Shown: positions 7,111 to 16,126 of the stretch, piece by piece | How positions within the stretch are numbered: position 1 is the first letter of the stretch | How the letters are laid out: every line of letters starts with the position of its first letter | DNA from: Actinomycetota bacterium | GTDB taxonomy: Bacteria; Actinomycetota; Actinomycetes; Mycobacteriales; Mycobacteriaceae | Assembly (NCBI GenBank): GCA_018268465.1 | Contig: JAFDWN010000010.1 | Location: 27,664-91,663, forward strand | Reading direction: 5' to 3' | DNA: 64,000 nucleotides | Position numbers and translations under genes: made by a program | The notes under the pieces: model-generated | What the model saw: the letters and a program-made list of their open reading frames with translations, nothing else | Told to the model about the DNA's origin: nothing | Database searches by the model: none

Positions 7111-8961
7111 TCAGGCGGTGATCCCGTACGTCTTGACCTTGCGGTACAGACTCGATCGCGACATGCCCAGATGCGCCGCGGCGGCCACCCTGTTGCCGCC
7201 CGTGTCACGCAACGCCGCGACGATCGCGTCGCGTTCGGCGGCTTCCAACGGCGTCAGCGCATGCCGGGAGACGGTCTGGCAGTACCCCGGCAGATCGGAC
7301 TCCTGGATCTCCCCGACCGGCCTGCGCCGCACCGCATGCACCAAGGCCTCCCGGAGTTGGGAGATGTTGCGCGGCCACGAGTATCGGGCGATGAGACGCT
7401 GAGATCCCGGGCTGAGCCGAACCCTGCGGTCCGGTGCGACGCCGCGCAGCAGCGCCGAAGTGATCGCGGGCAGATCGTCGGTGCGGCATCGCAAGGGCGG
7501 CAACGTGATCGACACCTCGAAGTGGTGCAGCAGCTCGCGGAACGGCAGGTCCGCGGCGGCCGCCGAGTCCGAACCGGTGGCGACCACCCACACCGGGCCG
7601 TCCAGGGCTTCCACGGCGGTGAAGTACTTCTCGAGCCACTCCACGCCGTCTGTGCTGGCCTGGTCGATGTCGCGGATGATGTGCAGCGTCGGCTCTTCCG
7701 GATTACCCAGCAGTGTAACGAGATCCGACGACGACCCCTCGACGCCCAGCTGGGTGGCGTCCACCGAAATGCTCCGCGCACCCGGGTACACCGCGTGGAA
7801 CAGCTCGGCCACCATGGTGAACTTCCCGACGCCGGACTCGCCGACGACCAGTGCCGGCGTGGCCTGTTCGAGCGCGTCGCGCAACTCTGTGCACCCACGC
7901 ACCCATGCCGGCGAACGCCCGCCCGCCATCGACTCGCGCGAGCGTGACAGACCGTCGGCCAGCTGCGACGTGTGCGGGGTGGCGATCGCGATCTGCGGCA
8001 GCCGCTGTTCGCAGAAGTCACCGGGTGAGGCGGGCTGGGGGACGGCGACCAGCTCGGCGATCACCACCATGCCCGCGACCTCCGACCCTGCCAGGATGCG
8101 CGTACCCCGGATATGGACCAGCCGTTCCCCGCCGGGCAGGGCGAGTGTGTCGCTGGCGCGATCCTTGCGCGCCATCAGGAACGTCGCATGTTCGCGCAGG
8201 ATGCGCTGCTCGTCGCCGTCGAACAGCTGCTGCGCGGCGGGATTGGCCATGAACACCGAGTCGCCGAAAGCGAATACGGCCTGCCGCGAGGAGCGCACGG
8301 TCGCCTTCATGTACGTGTCGAAAATCGCCTGCTGCGACTGCCCGCGGTCCAGCAGCAGATTGCGCCCGATGTCCTTGGCGGCGCTCTTGACCAGCGTGTG
8401 CATCAGCGGACTCCACGCCTGCGACAACGTCGAGATATCGAGCACACCCTCGACGCGGCCGGTCACCGGATCGATCACCGGGGCTCCGGTGCAGGCGAAC
8501 AGGTGCAGATTCTCGCTGAAGTGTTCCGGCCCGACGACGCTGATCGGCTGCCCCGCCTCGAAGACTGTCCCGATGCCGTTGGTGCCCATCGTCGATTCGG
8601 AGTAGTCGAAGCCGGGGGCCAGATCCACCCGGTCCAGAAGCCGCGCGACTGCGGCCGAACTGTCGATCCGCTGCACCACCCTGGCCTTGTTGTCGGTCAG
8701 CGCGATCACCAGCGGCATGTCGGCGGTGTCGGCCTCGAGTTGTTGCAGCACCGGCCGCGCGCTGCGGATGAGCAGCGAGGCGGCGTCGACATCACCGGCG
8801 AACGCCGAGTTGGGGTGGGACACATCGACCCCGGCCGCCTGGCTGCGCTCCCAGGACGCGGCTACCACGTCGGAGACGCCGGCAGCACCCGACCCGCCGT
8901 ACTCCAGAAAGTCCGCGCGCGCCGCAGCGACCCGCAGCATCCGGGCTGGGCTGTTGGGCAT
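7111..8961 (-). CDS. AcoR/AcxR-type activator with GAF, degenerate AAA+ and Fis-type HTH domains
   Basis: Transcriptional regulator of 616 residues, probably activating the divergent ketone-carboxylase operon and the downstream thiolase. Order: N-terminal sensory/GAF region (about 75-200, with SESTMGTNGIG and the ACTGAPVIDP motif of AcoR proteins), a PAS-like middle, an AAA+ module with Walker A GESGVGKF (374-381) and Walker B-like HIIRDID (about 427-433), and a Fis-type HTH at the C-terminus (GGNRVAAAAHLGMSRSSLYRK). The GAFTGA loop that contacts sigma-54 is absent between the Walker motifs, and mycobacteria lack RpoN, so it must act with another sigma factor. ATG 8961 is chosen because GGAGGAG lies 5 nt upstream; the longer frame to 9102 would swallow the palindromic site. 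Confidence 0.88.
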   Translation of the reverse strand: MPNSPARMLRVAAARADFLEYGGSGAAGVSDVVAASWERSQAAGVDVSHPNSAFAGDVDAASLLIRSARPVLQQLEADTADMPLVIALTDNKARVVQRIDSSAAVARLLDRVDLAPGFDYSESTMGTNGIGTVFEAGQPISVVGPEHFSENLHLFACTGAPVIDPVTGRVEGVLDISTLSQAWSPLMHTLVKSAAKDIGRNLLLDRGQSQQAIFDTYMKATVRSSRQAVFAFGDSVFMANPAAQQLFDGDEQRILREHATFLMARKDRASDTLALPGGERLVHIRGTRILAGSEVAGMVVIAELVAVPQPASPGDFCEQRLPQIAIATPHTSQLADGLSRSRESMAGGRSPAWVRGCTELRDALEQATPALVVGESGVGKFTMVAELFHAVYPGARSISVDATQLGVEGSSSDLVTLLGNPEEPTLHIIRDIDQASTDGVEWLEKYFTAVEALDGPVWVVATGSDSAAAADLPFRELLHHFEVSITLPPLRCRTDDLPAITSALLRGVAPDRRVRLSPGSQRLIARYSWPRNISQLREALVHAVRRRPVGEIQESDLPGYCQTVSRHALTPLEAAERDAIVAALRDTGGNRVAAAAHLGMSRSSLYRKVKTYGITA

Positions 8962-9030
8962 CCGCACTCCTCCGGTGATAACGACGCCTCCCAGTGTGGA
9001 CGAGAGCTGAGTCACATCCAAGGCGCGGTG

Positions 9031-9047
9031 TGTCCCATCTTGGGACA
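9031..9047. promoter_or_regulatory. Perfect palindrome in the divergent activator/carboxylase promoter
   Basis: TGTCCCATCTTGGGACA, with 7-bp arms and a 3-bp centre, in the 195-bp gap between the activator start (8961) and the first carboxylase gene (9157). Position and symmetry fit an operator bound by the Fis-type HTH dimer. A related sequence precedes the thiolase. Confidence 0.6.
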
Positions 9048-9156
9048 TCCCGCCGCCATGAGACGTCGCCACCGTTGTGGGTAGCGATGTGACGCACGGC
9101 ATAGCTCCTGTGTTTCATCCATCGCCCACGACAACGCCATCCATGAACGGAGCGGT

Positions 9157-11070
9157 ATGGGAACCCTCATCAACATCGACAACGGCGGCACACTCACCGA
9201 CATCTGCGTCTGGGACGGTGACGCGTTCACTTTCACCAAGACGCTGACCACCCCCCATGACCTGTCGGAATGCCTGTTCACCGGCATCGAGAAGGCGTCG
9301 GCGGCGCTGTACGGCGACGCCGACGTCACCCGGCTGCTGCACGCCACCGAACACATCCGCTACTCCACCACCCAGGGCACCAACGCCCTGGTGGAGCGGC
9401 GCGGACCCATGATCGGCATTCTCACCTCGATGGCGGGGCTGGCCGCCGATATGCAGCAGACCGGCGACGAGCAGAAGCTCTTCGCCGGTCTGGTGTCCGA
9501 TCGTGTCCTCACCATCGACCCCGGCGCCGCGGAAGACACCTTCGAATTCGACGCCGTGCAGAAGATCAACCGACTCACCACGCTGGGCGCGGCGCGTGTG
9601 GTGATCGCCGGATCCAGTCCGGACGAGGAACGCCGGCTGCGCCACGTCCTGTTGCGCAAGTTCCCCCGCCACCTGCTGGGATCGGTGCCGCTGATCTACA
9701 GCTGGGAGCTGGCGGGCGACCGCAACGACGCCCGGCGAGTCTGGTCGTGTGTGGTGAACTCCTTCCTGCACCCGACCATGGAACGCTTCCTCTACGGCGC
9801 CGAACGGCGGTTGCAGTCCTACAAGGTGGTCAACCCGCTGCTCGTCTACCGCAACGACGGCGCATCCTCGCGCGTCGCGAAATCGATTGCGCTCAAAACA
9901 TATTCGTCGGGCCCGCGCGGCGGCTTGGAAGGCACCGCGGCGCTGGCGAAGGTTTACGGACTCGACCACGCCCTGATGATGGACATCGGTGGCACGACAA
10001 CCGACGTCGGCGTCGTCACCGACGGCGCAGTGGCCGTGGCCGATCGCGGCGCGATCGAGGGTGTGCACATCTCCTACCCGATGAGCGACGTCGCCTCCGC
10101 CGGCGTCGGGGGTTCGTCGGTAATCCAGGTCGTCGACGGACGGATCACCGTCGGCCCGCAGTCCGTCGGCGCCGCACCGGGTCCGGCATGCTTCGGTTTC
10201 GGCGGCAAGCAGGCCACGATCACCGACGTCAACCTGCTGTTGGGGATCCTCGACCCCGACACGTATCTGGACGGCACGTTCACCCTCGACCCGAGCCGGT
10301 CGAAGGCGGTGATCACCGAGTCCGTCGCAGCACCTCTGGGGATCTCCCTGGAAGAGGCCCTGATCCGGATGGAGCACGCGTACTTCCAGGCGCTGGCCGG
10401 GTCGTTCGCGCACCTCGTCACGAACGGCACGACGCTGCTGGCGTTCGGCGGCGCCGGACCCATGAGCGCCACCGGTGCCGCGCGGCTCGCAGGGGTGAAG
10501 AAGGTGCTGGTGCCCCGCACGGCGGCGGTCTTCTCCGCCTTCGGTATCTCGTTCTCCGACATCGGCAAGACCTACGACGTCATCGTGACGGAGCCCACCA
10601 CCGCCGCGGCGGGGGCCACCCACGACACCCTGCTGGCCCGCGCCGAGCGGGATATGTTCCAGGAGGGCTACTCGCTGGCTGACTGTGTCACGACGTGGCG
10701 CCTGCTCGTCGAGAACCTCGACGAACAGACCGTCTCGCATCTGCCCTACGAACCGGGCGACGAGGTCGACTACCCCGGCTGCGTGGTGTCGCTACAGCTC
10801 AATGTCGCTGCGCCGCTGCCACATCCGGATTTAGCCGCGGAGGCGCCGGTCTCCGCGCAGGCCGCGCCGCAGGCGGGCCGTCGCACGGTCCGCTCGGGCG
10901 CCGAAACCGTCGACGAAGTGCCGGTACACGTACTGGAGGAACTGAGCGCAGGCCACACCGGCGAGGGCCCGGCGATCATCGAAGGTCCGTTCTTCACCGC
11001 GCGCGTCCTGCCGGGCTGGTCGTTCCAGGTCACCTGGTCCGGTGACGTCGTCCTCACCGACAACAGCTGA
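9157..11070 (+). CDS. HyuA-like (hydantoinase/oxoprolinase) subunit of ketone carboxylase, ApcA-like
   Basis: A 637-residue ATP-binding subunit of the acetone/acetophenone carboxylase superfamily, expected to phosphorylate substrates during ATP-driven carboxylation. It shows the acetate-kinase-like phosphate loops NIDNGGTLTDICVW at the N-terminus and MMDIGGTTTDVGVV in the middle, the YSTTQGTNALVERRG segment, and the HyuA glycine block LLAFGGAGPMSATGAARLAG. At about 68 kDa it is shorter than acetone carboxylase beta subunits and than the second HyuA protein encoded downstream. Its size and first position in the operon match ApcA of acetophenone carboxylase. Start ATG 9157 has GGAG 4 nt upstream. 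First gene of a seven-gene plus-strand operon. Confidence 0.85.
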   Translation: MGTLINIDNGGTLTDICVWDGDAFTFTKTLTTPHDLSECLFTGIEKASAALYGDADVTRLLHATEHIRYSTTQGTNALVERRGPMIGILTSMAGLAADMQQTGDEQKLFAGLVSDRVLTIDPGAAEDTFEFDAVQKINRLTTLGAARVVIAGSSPDEERRLRHVLLRKFPRHLLGSVPLIYSWELAGDRNDARRVWSCVVNSFLHPTMERFLYGAERRLQSYKVVNPLLVYRNDGASSRVAKSIALKTYSSGPRGGLEGTAALAKVYGLDHALMMDIGGTTTDVGVVTDGAVAVADRGAIEGVHISYPMSDVASAGVGGSSVIQVVDGRITVGPQSVGAAPGPACFGFGGKQATITDVNLLLGILDPDTYLDGTFTLDPSRSKAVITESVAAPLGISLEEALIRMEHAYFQALAGSFAHLVTNGTTLLAFGGAGPMSATGAARLAGVKKVLVPRTAAVFSAFGISFSDIGKTYDVIVTEPTTAAAGATHDTLLARAERDMFQEGYSLADCVTTWRLLVENLDEQTVSHLPYEPGDEVDYPGCVVSLQLNVAAPLPHPDLAAEAPVSAQAAPQAGRRTVRSGAETVDEVPVHVLEELSAGHTGEGPAIIEGPFFTARVLPGWSFQVTWSGDVVLTDNS

Positions 11071-11111
11071 TCCACCCGTCCACGAACCCGTTCCACGAAA
11101 GGAGGACTCCC

Positions 11112-11540
11112 GTGCGAGTCCCCATGACCGAATACCTCCTCATCGATCTCGACACCGAACGCTGGGTGTGCCGCGTCTGCGCCCACGACATGGGCTCGGC
11201 CCACGAGAACTACAAACCCGGCACGCTGGTCTACGACCGCGATCCCCGCGAGATCCACCAGCCGATCATCGATCCCGATCGCTACGAGTACACCTTCAGC
11301 CCGGATCCGACGTTCTGCCGCATCCTGGAGTACTACTGCCCCGGCTGCGGCACGCAGATCGAATGCGAATACCTGCCGCCGGGACACCCGCCGGCCGTCG
11401 ACATTCTCATCGACGTCGCCGCACTGCGGGCGCAGTGGACGGAACGCGGCGTCGACGCCGAAGCGGTGCACAACTACGGCCCCGGCGAGGACGCCCAGAA
11501 GTACACCGCCGCGCTCAAAGCCGCCGGCCACCTGCACTGA
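11112..11540 (+). CDS. Small zinc-ribbon subunit of ketone carboxylase (acetone carboxylase gamma / ApcB-like)
   Basis: A 142-residue protein of the acetone carboxylase gamma family. It has two CxxC pairs, WVCRVCAHDMG and YYCPGCGTQIECEY, forming a zinc ribbon between the large subunits in the known enzymes. The phrase GSAHENYKPG and the acidic middle are typical of the family. Start GTG 11112 is fixed by the strong AAAGGAGG 6 nt upstream; an internal ATG at 11124 is the alternative. It lies 41 nt after the first HyuA gene and 39 nt before the second, so it is clearly part of the operon. Confidence 0.85.
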   Translation: MRVPMTEYLLIDLDTERWVCRVCAHDMGSAHENYKPGTLVYDRDPREIHQPIIDPDRYEYTFSPDPTFCRILEYYCPGCGTQIECEYLPPGHPPAVDILIDVAALRAQWTERGVDAEAVHNYGPGEDAQKYTAALKAAGHLH

Positions 11541-11579
11541 CTCGCCGGCACAGCCACATCTGACAGGAGATCTGAAGAT

Positions 11580-13709
11580 ATGAAACGTATTTCGGTCGAC
11601 ATCGGTGGCACCTTCACCGACTGCTTCTTCGTCTGGGACGACATCTACGTCGACGCCAAGGCACTGACCACCCACCACAACCTGGCCATCGGCTTCAACG
11701 ACGCCCTCGACCTGGCCTGTAAGCGGGCCGGGCTGGACCGCTCGACCGTACTCTCCGAGGTCGACTCGGTGCGCTACGCGACCACCCTGGGTACCAACGC
11801 ACTCATCGAACGCAACGGGCCCAAGGTTGCCGCCATCGTCACCCACGGGTTCGAGGACACCATCCCGCTGTCGCGCGGACGCGGTTACGGCGAAGGCCTG
11901 GATTACGCGATGCAGCAGAATCTTCCGGCCGCCGAACGGCCCGAAGCGCTGGTGCCGCGGGCGATGATCCGCTCGGTGAAGGAACGGGTCAACTCCGCCG
12001 GTGCGGTCGTCGCGCGCCTGGACCCCGAGGACGTGCGCACGGTGGTGCGGGAACTGGTGGACGCCGGAGCCGAGGCGGTCGTCGTGTCGCTGGTCAACGC
12101 CACCGAGAACCCCGAGCACGAACTGGCCATCCAGGAGATCATCCTCGACGAATTCCCGCCGCATGAACTCGGTGCGATCCCGGTGCTGCTGGGCCATCAG
12201 GTGTCGGGCCGCAAGGGCGAATACGTGCGGGCCACGTCGACGATCATCGACGGCTATCTGCACGAGATCATGTTCCACGCCCTGGCGCAGCTGTCGAGCA
12301 ATCTGCGCGACTTCGGCTACGACAAGCCGATGCTGGTGATCCACAACTCGGGCGGCATGGCACAGATGAACTCCACCGACGCCCTGCAGACCATCCACTC
12401 CGGGCCGATCGCCGGTGTCGGTGCGGCCGAACATCTGTCGAATGAGACGGGACTCGGACACGTTATCGCCACCGACATGGGCGGGACGTCGTTCGACATC
12501 GGTCTGGTGCCCGAGGGTGGGGTGAAACACTACGACTTCCTGCCCACCATCGACCGGTGGCTGGTCTCGGTTCCGATGGTGCACCTGGACACCCTCGGCG
12601 CGGGCGGCGGCTCGATCGCCAGCTACGACCGCATCCACAACTCGGTCAAGATCGGTCCGAAGTCCGCCGGTTCCAACCCGGGCCCGGCCTGCTACGACCG
12701 CGGTGGCCTGCGCCCCACGGTGACCGACGCCGACCTGGTGCTGGGCTATCTGGATCCCGACAACTACGCCAACGGCTACATCAAACTCAACCCGAAGCGT
12801 TCGCTGTTCGCCATCGAGGAAGATCTGTGCGACCACCTCGACATGGATCCGATCGACGTGGCACGGGTGATCAAGGACGGTGTCGACGAGCAGATGGCCA
12901 TCGGCATCGGCAAGGAACTGCGCGTCCGCGGGTACCTGCCCGAGGATTTCACGATGCTGGCCTACGGCGGGAACGGGCCGCTGCACGCCTGCGGCGTCGC
13001 ACGACACGCCGGCATCAGAAGAGTTCTGGCTCCGCCGTTCTCGTCGGTGTTCTCCGCCTGCGGTGCGGGCAACATGAAACAGTTGCACTTCCACGAGCGC
13101 GGCGTGCACATCACGATGTACAACGCCACCACGCGGGCGCTGTTCGACGACTACGCCGAATTCAACTCTGTCGTCCAGGAGTTGGAGGCCCGCGGACGGG
13201 AAGACCTCATCCGGCAGGGCTTCTCCGAGGACGCCGTCAAATACCGCCTCGAACTGGACATGCGCTACGGAAACCAGTTGCTCACCCAGGCCGTGGCGCT
13301 GTCGGACATCCACCGCATCAACGGCGTCGGCGACGTGCTGGACATCATCAAGACCTTCGGCGATGTATACAGCCACCGCTTCGGTGCGTCCTCGGCCGCC
13401 CCGGAGGCCGGGATCCGCTGCAGCACGGTGCGCGTCGCATCCTTCGTCGACGGCGACGTGGTCAACTTCGAATCACTGCAGCACGGTGGGCGGCGCTCCG
13501 CCCCGGCACCCGTCGGGACACGCAGGGCCCACTTCATCGGGATCGACGAACCGATCGACACCCCGGTGTACGACCAGGGTGCGCTCACCCCGGACCGGGT
13601 GATCGCCGGACCGGCGATCGTCACCACCGAGAACACCACCTTCCTCGTCGAGCCTGGTTGGCGCCTGGAGCCGACCGCCCAGGGTGCCGTGTGGTTCCTG
13701 CAGGACTGA
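11580..13709 (+). CDS. HyuA-like large subunit of ketone carboxylase (AcxA / ApcC-like)
   Basis: A 709-residue subunit with the length of acetone carboxylase beta (about 78 kDa). It has the ATP-grasping loops SVDIGGTFTDCFFVWDD (start) and ATDMGGTSFDIGLVPEG (about residue 298), YATTLGTNALIERNG and LAYGGNGPLHACGVARHAG. It is clearly diverged from the first HyuA protein of the operon, so these are two distinct subunits rather than a recent duplication. AGGAG lies about 11 nt before ATG 11580. In Apc-type enzymes two different HyuA subunits share one HyuB subunit; in classical acetone carboxylase only one HyuA is present. Confidence 0.88.
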   Translation: MKRISVDIGGTFTDCFFVWDDIYVDAKALTTHHNLAIGFNDALDLACKRAGLDRSTVLSEVDSVRYATTLGTNALIERNGPKVAAIVTHGFEDTIPLSRGRGYGEGLDYAMQQNLPAAERPEALVPRAMIRSVKERVNSAGAVVARLDPEDVRTVVRELVDAGAEAVVVSLVNATENPEHELAIQEIILDEFPPHELGAIPVLLGHQVSGRKGEYVRATSTIIDGYLHEIMFHALAQLSSNLRDFGYDKPMLVIHNSGGMAQMNSTDALQTIHSGPIAGVGAAEHLSNETGLGHVIATDMGGTSFDIGLVPEGGVKHYDFLPTIDRWLVSVPMVHLDTLGAGGGSIASYDRIHNSVKIGPKSAGSNPGPACYDRGGLRPTVTDADLVLGYLDPDNYANGYIKLNPKRSLFAIEEDLCDHLDMDPIDVARVIKDGVDEQMAIGIGKELRVRGYLPEDFTMLAYGGNGPLHACGVARHAGIRRVLAPPFSSVFSACGAGNMKQLHFHERGVHITMYNATTRALFDDYAEFNSVVQELEARGREDLIRQGFSEDAVKYRLELDMRYGNQLLTQAVALSDIHRINGVGDVLDIIKTFGDVYSHRFGASSAAPEAGIRCSTVRVASFVDGDVVNFESLQHGGRRSAPAPVGTRRAHFIGIDEPIDTPVYDQGALTPDRVIAGPAIVTTENTTFLVEPGWRLEPTAQGAVWFLQD

Positions 13710-13746
13710 CAGCCGAGCCACCCAAAGAGCAAAGGAAAAACGAGAA

Positions 13747-16059
13747 ATGACCACAATCAACGAACAGCCGGCCGGCAACCTCACCGCCGAGGAGCAGCAA
13801 TGGGTCGACCAGTTCATGGACGAGACCACGCTGTTCCTGGGCCCCGACCCCGAGATCATGCGCAGCCACAGCATCTCGGACCGATCGCTGCACGAAGAGG
13901 TCGCGATCGCCGCCGGGGTGGACCGGATGCAGGTGGAGCGGATCCGCAAACGCATCGCGGGCGCCCTGGACGAGGGTTACGAGATGTGCGAGGCGCAGGG
14001 CGCCGCGCCCGGCGCCAAATGGGGCGACCTCACCACGGCGATCTACACCGCGTCCGGTGACGTGTCCTACCTGTCCTGCCATGGGGTCATCGCGTTCAGC
14101 GCGATCCTGCACCACCCGATCCGCTACATCATGAAGTACTGGAAGGACGAACCGACCGTCGGCATCAACCCGGGAGACGGGTTCATCCACAACGACGCCC
14201 GGTTCGGCAACGTGCACAACACCGACCAGTCGATGATCATGCCGATCATCCGCGACGGGCAGATCATCGCCTGGGTCGCGGCGACCATCCACGAGGGTGA
14301 GAACGGCGCGTGTGAGCCGGGGGGTATGCCGTCGGGTTCGGAGACGCCGTTCGACGACGGGCTGCGGATGAGCCCGTTCAAGATCGTCGAAAGGGGCGAG
14401 CTCCGCCGGGATCTGCTGACGTTCCTGCAGCATTCGGTGCGCGATCCCAAACTGCAACTGGCCGACCTGAAGGTCAAGATCACCGCGGTCCGCAAGATCA
14501 TGGAGCGCATCGACAGCGTCATCGACGAGGTGGGCGTGGATACGTTCGTCGCCGCGCTGCGCACCACCGTCGAGGATGTGGACGCGGAGGTGCGGCGCCG
14601 CATCAGTGAACTCCCGGACGGCACCTACCGTTTCGACCAGTTCATGGACAGCACGCTCAAGGAGAACATCCTCATCAAGTTCGCGTGCACAATCACCATC
14701 AAGGGCGACCACATGACCGTCGACCTGCGCGGCACCGGCCCGGAGATCCTCAACCGGGCCATCAACTCGCCGCTGTGCTCGGTGAAATCGATGATGATGC
14801 AGGCGATCCTGGCCTTCTGGTGGCCGGACCTGCCGCGCTGCACGGCGGCGATGAGCTGCATCGAGATCATCTCCGACGAGGGGACCTGGGCCGACGCCTC
14901 CTACGACGCCCCGATGGGACAGTCTCTGCAGGCCTCGTTCCGCGGATTCTCCTGCATGCAGGCGCTCTACAGCAGGATGTCGTTCTCCACCCCGCACAAG
15001 TACAGCAACGTGGTGGCCAACTGGTTCAACCAGATCAACACGTTCCTGTGGGGCGGCATCACCCAGCACGGCGACATGGTGGGCAACCTGTGCGCCGACC
15101 TCAACGGGATGCCCGGCGGCGCAAAGCCGTTCCGCGACGGCGAGGACGCGGTGTCGCCCCTCTTCTGCGCCATGGCCGACACCGCCGAGCAGGAGGTGAT
15201 GGAGGAGGAGGTGCCGTTCATGCAACTCGTCGCCAAACGCCTGGTGCGCGACAACATGGGCTTCGGCAAATTCACCGGCGGCATGGGCTACGAGATGATC
15301 GTGGCCGCCGAGGGCACGCCGCAGTGGGGGTTCATGACGGTGACCTCCGGCGCCAAGTTCTCCTCGATCTACGGGATGTACGGCGGCTACGGCTGCGGCA
15401 CGTACCCGCTGTCGATGGTCAAGGGCACCAACGTCTACGAGCATTTCCGCGCCGACAACAAGAAGTTCGACCTGTCCATCGAGAAGGTCATGAACGAACG
15501 GCCGTTCGAGGACGGGCGCTATTCGACCTATCACATGGGACTGCAGTTCGACATCGCCAAGGACGGTGAGCTCTACATGATCAGCCAGGGCGCCGGCGGC
15601 GGCTATGGCGATCCGCTGGAGCGGATGCCGGAATCGGTGATCCGCGATGCCGAACTGGGCCGGATCAGCCGGAAGGTGGCCGAGGATGTCTTCGGGGTGC
15701 GATACGACCCGAACACGTTCCGTCTGGATGTCGCCGGCACGCAAACCGCTCGTGCCGAGGCACGCAAGGCCCGGTTGCGGCGAGGGCAGCCGTTCGCCGA
15801 ATTCTGCACGGAATTCGTCACCCCGGAACCGCCGAAAGATCTTGCCTACTACGGTTCATGGGGCACCTGGACCGACGAGAACCAGGACCTCACGGCGACC
15901 GTGTACACCATCGACGGACCGCAGCGCGTCACCGCGCCGCTGGATGAACTGCCGATCGTCATGGTGCCCGACCGCCGCGAGGTGAAGATCGGCAAGCTCG
16001 AGGCCCGCATCGCCGAGCTCGAACAGAAGTACGGCGAGACCGTCACACGGCTCACCTGA
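13747..16059 (+). CDS. HyuB-like catalytic subunit of ketone carboxylase (AcxB / ApcD-like)
   Basis: A 770-residue HyuB subunit, which in acetone carboxylase carries the metal site where the activated ketone and CO2 are joined. The metal motif is clear: FIHNDARFGNVHNTDQ, giving Asp150, His157 and Asp160 as likely ligands, with His182 in AATIHEGENG close by. Other HyuB landmarks are VDLRGTGPEILNRAINSP and MISQGAGGGYGDP. AAAGGA lies about 9 nt upstream of ATG 13747. The gap to the previous gene is 37 nt. Family membership is certain; whether the ketone is acetone, butanone or an aryl ketone cannot be read from sequence alone. Confidence 0.9.
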   Translation: MTTINEQPAGNLTAEEQQWVDQFMDETTLFLGPDPEIMRSHSISDRSLHEEVAIAAGVDRMQVERIRKRIAGALDEGYEMCEAQGAAPGAKWGDLTTAIYTASGDVSYLSCHGVIAFSAILHHPIRYIMKYWKDEPTVGINPGDGFIHNDARFGNVHNTDQSMIMPIIRDGQIIAWVAATIHEGENGACEPGGMPSGSETPFDDGLRMSPFKIVERGELRRDLLTFLQHSVRDPKLQLADLKVKITAVRKIMERIDSVIDEVGVDTFVAALRTTVEDVDAEVRRRISELPDGTYRFDQFMDSTLKENILIKFACTITIKGDHMTVDLRGTGPEILNRAINSPLCSVKSMMMQAILAFWWPDLPRCTAAMSCIEIISDEGTWADASYDAPMGQSLQASFRGFSCMQALYSRMSFSTPHKYSNVVANWFNQINTFLWGGITQHGDMVGNLCADLNGMPGGAKPFRDGEDAVSPLFCAMADTAEQEVMEEEVPFMQLVAKRLVRDNMGFGKFTGGMGYEMIVAAEGTPQWGFMTVTSGAKFSSIYGMYGGYGCGTYPLSMVKGTNVYEHFRADNKKFDLSIEKVMNERPFEDGRYSTYHMGLQFDIAKDGELYMISQGAGGGYGDPLERMPESVIRDAELGRISRKVAEDVFGVRYDPNTFRLDVAGTQTARAEARKARLRRGQPFAEFCTEFVTPEPPKDLAYYGSWGTWTDENQDLTATVYTIDGPQRVTAPLDELPIVMVPDRREVKIGKLEARIAELEQKYGETVTRLT

Positions 16060-16126
16060 CAACCGGTGGCGGCCCCGGGGCGCCGGGGCCGCCACCCTCC
16101 TCGCCGTACCCGTGAAAGGAATCTCC

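Noticed and set aside
8962-9156. Sigma-54 (-24/-12) promoter for the carboxylase operon
   Set aside because: No convincing TGGCAC-N5-TTGC match, mycobacteria lack RpoN, and the activator lacks GAFTGA.
10770-13376. Long minus-strand open frame (868 codons) antisense to the HyuA genes
   Set aside because: It mirrors the GC3-rich coding of the plus strand; low-complexity Val/Asp/Gly/His composition, no ribosome site and no motif. Similar antisense frames across the window were discarded for the same reason.
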